Shown: positions 35,570 through 45,692, counted from the first letter of the stretch. The stretch is DNA of 64,000 bases from Heterobilharzia americana (GCA_944470555.2 OX104129.1:67697747-67761746), one strand, 5' to 3'. Notes: generated from the letters alone by a model not told the origin. Numbers and translations are program-made.

Positions 35570-35885
35570 TTCCTTATAGCTGAGTAGTTTTTCAACTAAC
35601 CAGTTGTGGTGTCAACGGAGTTTGCGCTGGAAATCACCTACCACTCAATATAACAAGGTGTGATCTCTGTCATTCAAGTTCATCCAAGTCAAGCTGGTTA
35701 GATTCAGGCGACCTGAATTAATTCGGCTCTCTGAGCTGAATATGTCCGGGTACACCCCTGATGAACTTCGACCCAAACGAACGAAACGGCCGTACGATGC
35801 ATAAATAACTCTAATCTGACTAGTTGGCGAAATCTGCAAATCAGTCTGAGTGGTTTCTAACCTACTCAAGTTGTTCAGTAGTAAT
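35570..35885. repeat. S4 element
   Basis: Shares ordered blocks with 10345-10700 and 45340-45590: CTGAGTAGTTTTTCAACT, GTGTGATCTCTG, GTACAC, the hammerhead-like core, GCGAAATCTGCA and GTTCAGTAGTAATACAA. I see no clear A- or B-box, so a tRNA origin is not shown for this family. Confidence 0.6.
35751..35795 (+). ncRNA. S4 hammerhead-like core
   Basis: CTGATGA at 35758-35764, stem II TTCG-ACCCAAA-CGAA, CGAAAC, then the self-complementary ACGGCCGT as stem III and A at the cleavage position. One extra base sits at the start of stem II, and stem I is not supported by pairing in this copy. Catalytic bases are present. Read as a possible hammerhead remnant only. Confidence 0.4.
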
Positions 35886-36061
35886 ACAAAATCTCACTAA
35901 TTTCAGGTCAAACAGTAAAAGCAGGTCATATCAGAGTTGAAAATGAGTACTTTATTTCGGGATGGTTCCTGGATAACATGGGAGTATATGCAGATGTTCT
36001 TTTATTATGTTGTATAGGCCAAAATCATTAAGAACAGAAATTAATGCACTAATTAGAGATA

Positions 36062-36180
36062 GATAATGGCTAGTAGTGGAATCTAGGATGGGCGTTTCGT
36101 CCTAATTACGGTGTGTCAACTGAATAAACCTGCCTCCTGGACTGTGACTTGAACCCAGCAGTCATATTTTCAGATTGAAA
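36062..36180 (-). mobile_element. S1 element, decayed left partner
   Basis: Minus-strand S1 tail and hammerhead region (AGTTGACACACCG in place of the CTGANGA strand; GACGAAAC kept). It faces away from the plus-strand dimer at 36262-36690. Confidence 0.65.
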
Positions 36181-36295
36181 TAACTTACAAAAAGGATGAT
36201 CGTTTCACTGAGAAAACGTTGGAAATACTTAAACAAGGTTTCAAAGATTGCAACACGAGAACATGGGAACAATATCGCTCACTGGGGAACAGGTG

Positions 36296-36342
36296 CATCC
36301 AGCTGACGAGTCCCAAGTAGGATGAAACAGGCGTCCCGGATT
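36296..36342 (+). ncRNA. S1 hammerhead ribozyme, dimer copy 1
   Basis: CTGACGA, stem II GTCC-CAAGTA-GGAT (the closing pair is G·U), GAAAC, short stem III, C, then CGGAT, which pairs with ATCC-G of stem I with one mismatch. Core residues complete. Confidence 0.7.
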
Positions 36343-36613
36343 CCACTGCTAGCCACTATCCATCATCAATATATAACTCAGACATACGCAGTATCGAGGC
36401 ATCCATACAGGAGCCCATGTATGCCAATAGAGACCGATCAATTCGGTCCAGTCAACGACGCGATAATTCAAGGAACGACATTAAAACTATGCCCATCGGG
36501 TAAGAAGTGGCCATCGTGATTCGGTGGTCTAGTGGATAACGCTCTGGTGTTTGATGCGTTTGGCCCTGGGTTCGAGTCCCAGTCGGAACAATATCAATCA
36601 GTGGGAGGCAGGT

Positions 36614-36660
36614 GCGTCCAGCTGACGAGTCCCAAATAGGACAAAACACACGTCCTGAAT
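36614..36660 (+). ncRNA. S1 hammerhead relic, dimer copy 2
   Basis: CTGACGA and stem II GTCC-CAAATA-GGAC are perfect, but GAAA reads AAAA (G12 lost). That should inactivate it. Confidence 0.65.
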
Positions 36661-36899
36661 CCCACTGCCAGCCATTATTCATCATTAAGGAAATATATAC
36701 TTGTAAAGTGACCATAGAGAGCTTTAGACAGTTCTAAACTCATCATATTGCATAACAATATTTGATTTATTGTACGAAGGAAGCTTAGGGTGTCTTATAT
36801 GGCTAAAACCACCAAGTGCTGGAGTGCTGGTATTCATATTGAATCACTGTGAGGTTTACACAATCCTACTCGCACTTCAGTTGCTACTAAGTGTGTAGG

Positions 36900-37450
36900 T
36901 ATACTATGATTAAGTGGACATCGCAATAATGTTCCAATCATTTCAGACGATGTAGGTTGGCAAACTAACCCACCAATTTAAACTTGATAAGTGATACTCT
37001 GCATATGACCTCAACATTTCTTAAATGATAGTTTGGAAACATGCAACAGATACTTCGACAGTATCAGTAATCCTAATATTCGCTATTCATTGTTTGAATA
37101 CTGGGGTAGAAGACATTGCTTATACCATGGACGTGACCATTAACATGACCATTGAAGGTAGAGGACATGAGAAGGCCTCAGGTGTTTGACCACCACTGCC
37201 TTCGTAGCACACGCCATGTGTGACCGTTTGAGTAACGCAGAAGTTGGGTGTAGAGAATTAGGGAGGAGAGGAAAATCGGTTGGTGAACTTGTGAACCTTC
37301 ATTGAGATGGGTGGAACATATGTTACGCATGTCTAGCAACTGTATGCCTTCCCATACAAGGTTATCTGAAAGAGGCTTCAGACTTGAGAAAGCCAAACTA
37401 GAAAATGGCATGCAATCTTTAACTGTTAGGCTCAGGGTCAGTCAGTCATC
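36900..37450 (+). pseudogene. LnB-type LINE fragment, post-RT region
   Basis: At 37150-37330 a broken frame gives VEDMRRPQVF, DHHCLRS, RLSNAEVGC and EMGGTYVTHV, matching the order VEDMRRL...FDHRCLRS...RVSNAEVR...LGHVLRM of SR2/RTE-type LINEs. A-rich flanks and several stops. 36930-36960 shares a short stretch with 7060-7090. Confidence 0.65.
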
Positions 37451-38115
37451 AAAGTGAAAGATGCCACAGCATGTAATTATTATTAGCAGTAGTTACAATA
37501 TGTTTAATTCTAACGTCCATTTCATACCGATGAGTTACCATCGCTGAGTTGTTAACGACTGATTTGTAGTGTACATGATCTGTTTACCGGATAGTAACTG
37601 AAGTAGTGGTCAAGTCCTGAGTGCTGATCTAAGTCTATCGGACAAGTTTATATTATAATCACCGACCTAGGTGACTTAACATTCCGGTGCATGGTAATCA
37701 GTGTTCGATGCTGGGGATCAGTTACCAGGAAGCCATGATCAGCATAGATTTAGTGTACTAAACTTTTTCAGGGATCGGAACTCTTATTAAACAAAGCTGA
37801 AATCGAAGCATTCACCTTTAAGTAACTGAGAGCGTAACCGACCCCTTGTTGGACTAAAATATAAATAGCCGATGGAGCGATCAATTCCTATGTGTATTCA
37901 TTCCGTTATATGCATACACACTTCAGATAGCGAGTCTCCACATTATAAAATGACCGATAGAATTCGGTAAGCGATAAGGACTTCGCAACATGACTCGGAT
38001 TCGAATCTCACAATAGGATATAAGTCCTCTCGAGGTTGACGATATGCCTTGCTGACGAGTACCAACAAGTCAAGAAGGGTTTCCTACCGACTGTCTTCAG
38101 TCAACTAATTTGAGG
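37451..38115. repeat. S3 element fragments
   Basis: 37600-37740 is a minus-strand S3 head fragment. 37930-38110 is a plus-strand S3 copy with the B-box-like GGATTCGAATCTC and a hammerhead remnant at 38046-38080 (GCCTTG, CTGACGA, stem II decayed). It ends with the TTCCTACCGA family tail. Confidence 0.6.
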
Positions 38116-38442
38116 ATTAAAAATCTTTGTTAAATAAATCATTTCTGAAATGAAAGCGTTAAACAAATAGGCAGTTGTTGCAGGAAACAGTAATTATTCA
38201 TAATAAATGATTTCAAATTCTCCATAATATAATTGAACACCTGTTAAGTTTCATATTTCAGCTCAGAATCATAGACAAACTCTTCAAATCCTATAATTTC
38301 AAGATAATATTTCAAGGACAAGCAAATGAATTAGGAGTGAGGCTAAAAGTCATCCCCAGGTGTTTTTGTGCTTGTTATGAAACAGTGTTCTGTCCTCAAC
38401 TCCCCGTAGTTTCTGTGTTCTGTAAGGGTATTTCACCTACTT

Positions 38443-38766
38443 ACAGCCAGATGTACCTGCCTCCCACTGATTGATATTGTTCCGACTGGGACTCGAACCC
38501 AGGGCCAAACGCATCAAACACCAGAGCGTTATCCACTAGACCACCGAATCACGATGGCCACTTCTTACCCGATGGGCATAGTTTTAATGTCGTTCCTTGA
38601 ATTATCGCGTCGTTGACTGGACCGAATTGATCGGTCTCTATTGGCATACATGGGCTCCTGTATGGATGCCTCGATACTGCGTATGTCTGAGTTATATATT
38701 GATGATGGATAGTGGCTAGCAGTGGAATCCGGGACGCCTGTTTCATCCTACTTGGGACTCATCAGC
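38443..38766 (-). mobile_element. S1 element, inverted near-identical copy of 36296-36621
   Basis: On the minus strand it matches 36296-36621 almost base for base, so both give the same 65-residue translation at 36322-36519 and 38549-38746. The hammerhead keeps CTGATGA, GTCC/GGAT and GAAAC, but the stem I partner strand is replaced by unrelated S1 leader sequence from 38766 onward. Confidence 0.85.
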
Positions 38767-39175
38767 TGAAGACCGATCAATTCGGTTCAGTCAAAGACGG
38801 GATATTACAAGCAACAACATTGAATGAAGATATTGATTAAAATACTGTCATAATTCTTTATTCCATACACTATTTGAATGAAATAATGACCGCCAGTCAG
38901 TCAAATCACAAAAAGTTGACATAGCAACATGCCGGATACCGACAGCCAATAATCACCATACTTTATGTATTTTATAGATTCAGACGATTCTTGTCTAGAT
39001 GCACTTTTAGGTTAAAGTTGGTTGAGATGCATCAGCCAACAATTAAGCTTCATTATAAAAACCATGAGAAAACCACCACCAGTTGACTGTTAATCAGGTT
39101 AAGCCATCCCTAGACTTCTTATTAATCAACAGCATCTTTGTTGGAGAAAACACTAGAGGTAACCAGAAAGTTTAA
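38767..39175. other. S1 leader fragment, then unassigned
   Basis: 38768-38815 repeats the S1 leader on the plus strand (GACCGATCAATTCGGTTCAG). The rest is AT-rich DNA. Confidence 0.5.
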
Positions 39176-39179
39176 AATT

Positions 39180-39515
39180 CAGTGAGTTACACTGACACGG
39201 TGTTATCCACTACCTACAAGTACTTGTCATCACGATTTGGCACTAAGTGGAAAGCGATGAAAAACCTTGCGGTATCGAACATCTGCTTCGTTCCTGTCAG
39301 GAACTCCTCAGAACATCAACAAGGATGGAGACCAGAACCATCGGGTCTGATGACTAACACTTTGTTGTTCGAAAACTGAGCTAGAATCCGATGGTGCAAT
39401 CATTGCCTAGTGTTATCAATGCAGATACCCAGTGATACCAAACACAACACCTACACACTGCTGAGGTGTTCCAAAGAGGGACAAAACCAGTCTCCAGTAT
39501 TCTCAGTCATATGAG
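39180..39515. mobile_element. S5 element (S2-related), inverted pair
   Basis: The minus arm 39180-39310 holds a B-box-like GGTTCTGGTCTCC and the hammerhead 39272-39320. The plus arm 39370-39515 carries CTGAGGT, GTTCC...GGGAC, AAAAC and CCAGTATT. It resembles S2 in the stem I region (ACACTG / CAGT) but has its own stem II. Confidence 0.55.
39272..39320 (-). ncRNA. S5 hammerhead candidate
   Basis: CTGAGGA, stem II GTTCC-TGACA-GGAAC (five perfect pairs), GAAG in place of GAAA, then GCAGATGTT. The A15.1 to G change would make a G·U pair with the base before the cleavage site. Stem I pairing is not evident. Likely a damaged hammerhead with preserved stem II. Confidence 0.45.
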
Positions 39516-39521
39516 ATGTGA

Positions 39522-39750
39522 CTCTATAACTGTCATACCATCATTTCAGAGTCCTCTTCATTCGCCATCCTTACACCCATATGGGTAGTAGAACTGATCA
39601 GATATCTGGAATAGGCGTTGAGTCATTCTCCTTGTATGTGTGCCATGGTGATTCGACAAATGGCGACTAAGGCTTATCAATCTCTGCCTTCACTCTGTGG
39701 CGTTAGTTTTTTCAACTACCACTTTGTCTCATCCTGTTATGTGATCATGC
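39522..39750 (+). repeat. Inverted repeat, left arm (partner 41683-41911)
   Basis: About 95 percent identical to the reverse complement of 41683-41911, with about 1.9 kb between the arms. Neither arm matches the S, T1, M1 or LINE families. It includes the palindromic ACCCATATGGGT. Homology fades beyond 39750. Confidence 0.85.
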
Positions 39751-40094
39751 CTGACTACATGCATCGCTATAGATGACGCACATACATATATTCCATGGCA
39801 TGTTAGATGACTTATCTGATATAGCGCAGAGTAATGCAGTAATATTTACTGGATGACCTTTCAAGGACAACTTATTGATGATAATGATATAACACTGAGA
39901 TATGATCATTACCAATAGTTTGTTTTGCAGTAGTCGTACAGTAAATAATGTGTCACTGAGTACTATATCAAAGAAGCAATCTGATAGCGAATTATACCCT
40001 ACTATAGTGTCCAAAGTTTGATATCATGAACTGATATCAGGTTAAATTTTATAAATCCACTTTCAGATACTATACAGTCATGAAAGTCGACTAG

Positions 40095-40745
40095 TTATAC
40101 TGGGTGATGGTTGAAAGTGGGGTGAAAATTTGGACCGCGGCAGGATTCGAACCACCGACCATAGGGATCCGCCCCGATGCCATACCGAGTGAGCTACAAG
40201 GTCCGATTGCTGATCATATTTTTATTTCACTTCAGTCACCATGTGAATTCGTGACGCGTCGCTACCGCTTGGTCGTATTCACACTGGTTGCCTAGTCAAG
40301 ACTTCTCATCCGAATTCAAATCTAATTGAATCAGGGAACTGGTTCGAATCCGGCCGCGGTCCAAATTTTCATTTCACCTTCAATCATCACCCAGTCTAAA
40401 TACTAGTCTGCCAAACCACGGCTATCTCAGATAGTCAAAATTATAATCGATATGATTCCCCTCTCTAATTCAGTTAGATTTGGATTGAGGGTGAGAAGTC
40501 CTGAGTAGGCAACCAGTGTGAGCACGATGAAGGGGCAGTAACATGTCACGAGTTCACATAGTAATCAAGCAAAATCCACGGTGATTGAAGTGAAATAAAA
40601 ATCTGATCAGCAGTCGGACCTCGTAGCTCATTCGGTATAGCATCATGAGGGGAACCCGGTGGTCGGTGGTTCGATTTCGGCTGTAGTCCAAATTTTTATT
40701 TCACCTTCAATCATCACCTAGAATAAATACTAGTCTGCCAAACTA
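40095..40745. mobile_element. T1 SINE cluster (three copies)
   Basis: A minus-strand copy at 40095-40335 (inverse B-box GGATTCGAACCACCGACC), a short plus-strand copy at 40340-40440 (GGTTCGAATCCGG then the TTCAATCATCACCCAG tail), and a near-complete plus-strand copy at 40450-40745 (CTCGTAGCTCATTCGGTATA A-box, GGTTCGATTTCGG B-box). The last is the best full-length T1 here, about 290 bp. Confidence 0.8.
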
Positions 40746-41148
40746 TAACTAGTTATGTTTACTTGCAGAAGTAAAACTTGACAAGATGGAAGCTTAAATA
40801 TTAGAATCAAAATGTATTCAGCGATCATGTGCACATTCGTGATCCACGCCTTATTGTATGAGGTATCATTTTACTATTTGACTGCTCAAACAACCCTAGG
40901 TGAAGCTGGGTTCGGATCCATGATTCAATGGTTGAAAGTCAAACACCTAGGTCAATAAGTCCCATCTTTATAGGATACGTATACATTTAAATCGATACTT
41001 AAACTTTAGGAAATCTCATCTTAAGTCAGCCAAAAGGTATTTAGTGAAATATTTAAATAAGAAAGTAAGATGTTAAAATAGTGAGTAAATGTACAACAAC
41101 AAAAAATGGAATATAAACGATACCTAACTACTGAATAATCATTTAGTG

Positions 41149-41290
41149 AATTTTAAAGCCCATCTTTGCAATTGCTGAAATAACCAATCAGGTTTTGGTA
41201 TTTCAGTTAATAAATTAGCTTTCTATAAAATACACGGCCGTAATTGGTTATCTCTTCGGTCGTTGGGGTAGCTTTTGAAGTGATTCATAA
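41149..41290. repeat. M1 fold-back MITE
   Basis: AATAACCAATCAGGTTTTGG near the left end and GTAATTGGTTATCTCTTCGG near the right, with decayed TTTAAAG ends. Confidence 0.8.
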
Positions 41291-41682
41291 TCATCCAGCT
41301 AAAACGATCTAAAAGTCCATTAGATATTGCAAGTTAAAGACGAGTAATGTAGACACAGATAATCTACCTACACAGGATTGGCATACAATAAACGGACCAT
41401 AAAAAGTTTACTTCTGATTCTCAAGAGGGGTCCCCCTTAGGTTCGTATTCAAGTCAGAAAACTAACAAGTCTTGTAGGACAAAGTATACTAAAGAATTTA
41501 TTGTACAAAACAATTTAGTTTATGAAATTCCGTGAAACGACTTTGATGTCAGACATGTAGGTCAAAGAAATCGGATGAGTTAATTAAACTGACAAAGTAC
41601 AACAACTTGACCAAATCTAGAATGGTAGACTCTAGTGAGACAACAAGGCAAAAAAAATATCAATTATATCAATACATGTAAG

Positions 41683-41911
41683 CATGATTACACAATAGGA
41701 TAAGACAAGGCGGTAGTTGAAAAAACTAACGCCACAGAGTGAAGACAGAGATTGATAAGCCTTAGTCACCATTTGTCGAATCACCATGGAACACATATAA
41801 GGAGAATGACTCAACGCCTATTCCAGATATCTGATCAGTTCTACTACCCATATGGGTGTAAGGATGGCGAATGAAGAGGACTCTGAAATGATGGTATGAC
41901 AGTTATAGAGT
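41683..41911 (-). repeat. Inverted repeat, right arm (partner 39522-39750)
   Basis: Reverse complement of 39522-39750 at about 95 percent. The T1 cluster and an M1 copy lie between the arms. Confidence 0.85.
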
Positions 41912-43030
41912 TACCCTTGATATGACTATGAACAATGAACTCTGTTTCAAATATCATCCATTCACTATTAAGATTCGATAATGAAAAATGTTACATGGCT
42001 GATCGGTGTGGAGGATATTTAATAAATTAGGTAACTAGATGATGTGATACACGGTAATTAACTTTAGATCAATTGAGGCAACTGAGAACCTTGAAGCAAT
42101 AATATGCCAAGTTTAATTTGCAGTTGTCACGACTGTTTGTTCATAGCCTTCAAGGTGTTGATGTTTCGCCTCTAGAAATGAAAAATGAACTGAGTTATTC
42201 AGCTTACACCATCTCAATATACAACAAAATTGAGTTGGATAAAACCGGTACAGTGTCAACAGAAAATGTTTAAAGAAAACATCATGTCTATACCAGTTCA
42301 ACTGTTCATGTGGTATAAGTTATATAATGCGCATTGTCAGACATATCCGTTTCAGGATACGAGAACATCTGCCGGGTTAGTTTGTACACGGTTCTACACT
42401 AGCACATCTGATAGACGCAATACACCAAATAGATCCTAGTAAAGGTTTTATAGTGATACGCTGTGTTCCGAAGACTCTACCACCTATCATTCGTCTATGC
42501 ATGCTCCATAAAGCGGAAGCTGTAGCTAGATATTCAAAAAGAACACGTTCTAGTCTGACTCCTTCCTTGGCCTTCCATTAGCTAAGGAGTATACCCTTAA
42601 TCTTTTTCTTTCTTTTTTACCTTTTAAAAAAAGACGATTTTTCACTAGATTTTCCTCTTTTATTCTAATAAACCTTTAAAATTCCTGTTAAAATTCGTTT
42701 GCTTTATCATTACTCTTATTACTACGAACCGTTTCATAATTTAACCATTTTATGATGAAATATCCATTGCTTTTGCCGTTCTGGTAAGTCCTTATGATTC
42801 TTTGTGCTAATCACTTACTTGACACAATGTGACGGTAAGTTTTCCTTCTCTATCCTGTAGACATCCACTCATTATGTAACATCATCAATCAACTGACACA
42901 GTTTACACTCAGCTTATCACCTCCATGAGCATACATATTGCACACAACCTCTCATACACACTATCATCTATAAACTGAAACATCCTAGTGGTAATTTGGT
43001 TCCTAGATACATTGCAGCATATATAAATAT
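41912..43030. other. No confident feature
   Basis: Plus-strand frames near 42430-42590 are open for short stretches (VPKTLPPIIRLCML) but without splice context or known motif. Otherwise AT-rich. Confidence 0.45.
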
Positions 43031-43034
43031 GATA

Positions 43035-43350
43035 ATCTGCTTGGTTATGGCTAGCAGAGGAATCCAGGATGCGCGTCTCGTCCTTTATGGGGCTCGTCAG
43101 CTGGATGTACGTGCACCCCAGTGAGTGATGTTCCCACTGAGATTTAAACCTCGTACCCATCGCTTCAAACGCCAAGGCGTTATCCACTATCCCACGGAGG
43201 CACAATAACCACTTCTTGTACAACGGGCATTAATTACTACTATTTACTAATACACTTGTAACTCCCCGTTATTTTATTGGATCGAATTTTTCTATCTCTA
43301 TTGGCATATGGGCTCCTATACGGACGCCTCGATATTGCCTGAATGTTAAT
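43035..43350 (-). mobile_element. S1 element, full length
   Basis: Minus strand: leader with CGAGGCGTCCGTATAGGAG, tRNA-like head, hammerhead at 43055-43105 with CTGACGA and GCCC-loop-GGAC, but GAAA changed to GAGA, then the GGATTCCTCTGCTAGCC tail. Followed in the same orientation by a second S1 tail that turns into S2. Confidence 0.8.
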
Positions 43351-43359
43351 TATGCTAAT

Positions 43360-43530
43360 TTGGTTGGTTGTAGTTAGTAGAGGAATCCAGGAAGCACGTT
43401 TCGTCCTATTTGGTATAGGACTCCTTAGCAGGGTACATCCACGACCAGGCTAGAGGTTGAACTGAAGACCTTCAAGTTTCACGGCGAATATGTTAACCAT
43501 TCGGCTACTGGGTTGGAGTTCAATAGCCCA
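43360..43530 (-). mobile_element. S1/S2 chimeric element joined inside hammerhead stem II
   Basis: Read on the plus strand, 43365-43415 is the inverse of the S1 3' end (GAGGAATCCAGG, CACGTTTCGTCCTATTTGG). From about 43416 it becomes the inverse of S2 (TATAGGACTCCTTAGCAG), then the S2 tRNA-like head with ACCATTCGGCTACTGGGTTG. The switch lies in the loop of stem II, so both half-sites GTCC and GGAC are kept. Confidence 0.75.
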
Positions 43531-43720
43531 CAGTTTCCTACTCCTGCCAATTAGTGCAACTATCCACCAAGGTCTACCTTCAATTTGTTTCATTCCATGA
43601 TGACTACTACCTTAAAAATCTAGTTGTGTATTTATAAATTGCATATATATCCTTAAATGTGTCCGACGTAAATTTGGCCATTACACCGTTAAAGAATTTG
43701 ATTTTATAACTGTAACGCAC

Positions 43721-43869
43721 CTGACGAGAAGTGATTGAAAAAGGATATTCTTCGTCACCATAGGAAAACTCAGACTGATTCACCATTTTATTCGATATAA
43801 TGTTACTTTCTATGTCTTCCAAATAGTATGTGATGCGTAGATAGACATATGGGTCATCCATAAAGTTTC
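43721..43869 (-). CDS. Candidate internal exon, host gene
   Basis: Donor GTGCGT follows base 43721 after CGTCAG, a good match to the consensus. The acceptor AAATAG before 43869 has a poor pyrimidine tract, so this edge is uncertain. The 149 bases give two bases plus 49 codons: phase 1 in, phase 0 out. The peptide includes MDDPYVYLRITYYLED and FSYGDEEYPFSITSRQ, with balanced composition unlike the repeats. No family recognised. Its phase 0 exit matches the entry of 15308-15554. Confidence 0.5.
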
Positions 43870-44130
43870 CTATTTGACCTTGATTTTTACAAGCTCTTTA
43901 TATCATATCTTTCTATCATTCTACCTAAACGTCTGTTTTATGTCTTTGATGTGATGTGATTCGCACTGTTTGCATTTGTATGTGTGTTGTGTGCGTATTC
44001 ACTATTTACATTCATATTTTTAAGTCAGTGATTGACTCATTTTAATTAAGAAACTCTCAATGAGGTTATCGAGAAAAAGTGTATCAACATCTGTATGCCT
44101 ATAGTTAATAAAAAAAGGTCAGCTATCATT
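43870..44130. other. No recognisable feature
   Basis: AT-rich intronic-looking DNA with a short GT-rich stretch near 43980. Confidence 0.5.
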
Positions 44131-44134
44131 CGAT

Positions 44135-44460
44135 GATGGATAGAGGCTAGCAATAGAATCCAGTACGCGTGTTTCGTCCTATTTGGGACTCATCAGTTGG
44201 GTGTAACTGCTTCCTAAAGAGTGATGTTGTTCCTACTAAGACCCGACGGAGATTTACAAGCGACAGCATCAAAACCAAACGACACCAATTATACGAGGAG
44301 TGGCCCAGCGGATAACGTCTTGGCGTTTGAAATGATCGTCCCTTGGTTCGAGTCTTAATAATAACAACACTCACCGGGATACAGGCATATCCAGCTGACG
44401 AGTCCCAAACAGGACGGAGTGCGAGTGTTGGCTTCCCCTGTGAACCACTACATCCCCTCC
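44135..44460. mobile_element. S1 elements, inverted pair
   Basis: The minus arm 44137-44240 carries the hammerhead 44155-44203. The plus arm 44245-44455 has the tRNA-like head and a hammerhead with CTGACGA and GTCC/GGAC but GGAG for GAAA. Confidence 0.75.
44155..44203 (-). ncRNA. S1 hammerhead with A at the cleavage site
   Basis: CTGATGA, stem II GTCC-CAAATA-GGAC, GAAAC, stem III ACACGCGT, then A at position 17 (allowed by the NUH rule), then CTGGAT. Core complete. Stem I has two mismatches. Confidence 0.65.
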
Positions 44461-44894
44461 CCTAATATCAAAAATGAAATCACCGGTATCCACCCGCCTT
44501 GATGAGTGTAACACACATGAAAAGGTGAAAGAAATAAGGAATTTTACTAAAAAAAAATCTGAATGACAAGTATTTTATTATCACTCCAAAAATCAATACA
44601 TTTAGTGGTTTGTAGATGCAGTGTCATGCGCATACCTTAATTACCTTGGTAACAGACTATTCAGCTAAGTAATTACAGTTCAGTGAAGAAGTAAAGTAAC
44701 TATTACCATAACTATGCCAAGTCATTTTCCTTTTTTATGTGATAAACGAATTGGTTAAGGTCGAATTTAGGTCAAGCTAGATGGAGCAGCTTTTGTTTCG
44801 TCTACCCATTCATTATCATCATCAACATCACCGTCATAACCATTGTGACCAAGGCAATCCACTTGATAAGTAGATGACCATGATAGTTTTTGTT

Positions 44895-45062
44895 TGTCTT
44901 GGTGACTAGCAGTGGAATCGAAAACGCGCGTTTCGTCCTCTTAGGGACTCCTCAACTGGATATACCTGCACCCCAGTGAGTGTTGTTGTCCTCCCTGAGA
45001 CTTGAAACCACTACCCATAGTTTAAACGCCGAAGTGTTACCCACTGAACCACTGGGTGACAG
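44895..45062 (-). mobile_element. S1 element
   Basis: The minus strand keeps B-box and tail. The hammerhead reads TTGAGGA for CTGANGA, with stem II GTCC-CTAAGA-GGAC and GAAAC intact. Confidence 0.75.
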
Positions 45063-45339
45063 AGCTATTCTTTTATGATGATGCTGATGATAATAATAAT
45101 AATAAAATTAGAGAAAATCTATAGCTTAGAACGAAGATGATAGTTGTTTGGTGTTCTCCGAGCTTTGGGGTTTGTTGTTGAACGTCTTATCATCAAGCTA
45201 AGCGACTTCATCAACGCTTTCTTCATAAAAATTCTGAAAAATCAATTTGAAACTGCTAAACAATTACAGAAGTGAAGAAGATCCAATCACTACAGTCTTA
45301 TTCCAGTCAAATAATTGTGAAGGGATTGCATTTGTGTAA

Positions 45340-45590
45340 TTTATTCAGAAATTCGTTGGTCAATCTGCCAGGCAAAGTCTGCAGATCAGCCTAAGGCATT
45401 TCTAATAACTCTTTCACTAGCTGATGACGCTTTCGTGTCAGAGATCACACTATGTAACTTTAGCTGTTGAGAGAATTCCAATGGAAACCCTGTTGACACT
45501 ACATTTGAGCGGCAGTTGAAAAATACTACTCAGCTATGAGAAATGTCAATGTGGACGGTGCAATTTGTAAACTGATCATCCTAATAATGA
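45340..45590 (-). repeat. S4 element, partial
   Basis: The minus strand shares CTGAGTAG...TTTTTCAACT, GTGTCAAC, GTGTGATCTCTG and TCTGCAGA-type blocks with 35570-35885. The hammerhead part is missing. Confidence 0.5.
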
Positions 45591-45604
45591 TTTTTTCTTG
45601 ATTC

Positions 45605-45692
45605 AAGTATTAATGACTGAAGATGAAATGTAAACTTAGGTCGTGGCAGGATTCAAACCGGCGACCTTTGGCCCTTCTTGACAGCAGTATGG
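45605..45692 (-). mobile_element. T1 SINE fragment
   Basis: ATGAAATGTAAACTTAGGTC and CAGGATTCAAACCGGCGACC, the inverse tail-proximal and B-box regions of T1. Confidence 0.65.

Larger units (their letters stand above)
36262..36690 (+). mobile_element. S1 head-to-tail dimer with two hammerheads
   Basis: From one hammerhead (36296-36342) the sequence runs through the S1 tail, leader (GTATCGAGGCATCCATACAG), tRNA-like head (GTCTAGTGGATAACGC; B-box GGGTTCGAGTCCC) to a second hammerhead (36614-36660). Spacing is about 318 bases, one full unit. A tandem transcript could release a unit-length RNA, as in retrozymes and satellite-type hammerhead repeats. The first core keeps its catalytic residues. The second has GAAA changed to AAAA. 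Confidence 0.8.

Noticed and set aside
36322..38746. Identical 65-residue ORFs on opposite strands, seemingly a conserved small protein
   Set aside because: Both are translations of the same inverted S1 copy; the ORF crosses the hammerhead and leader and has no coding signature.
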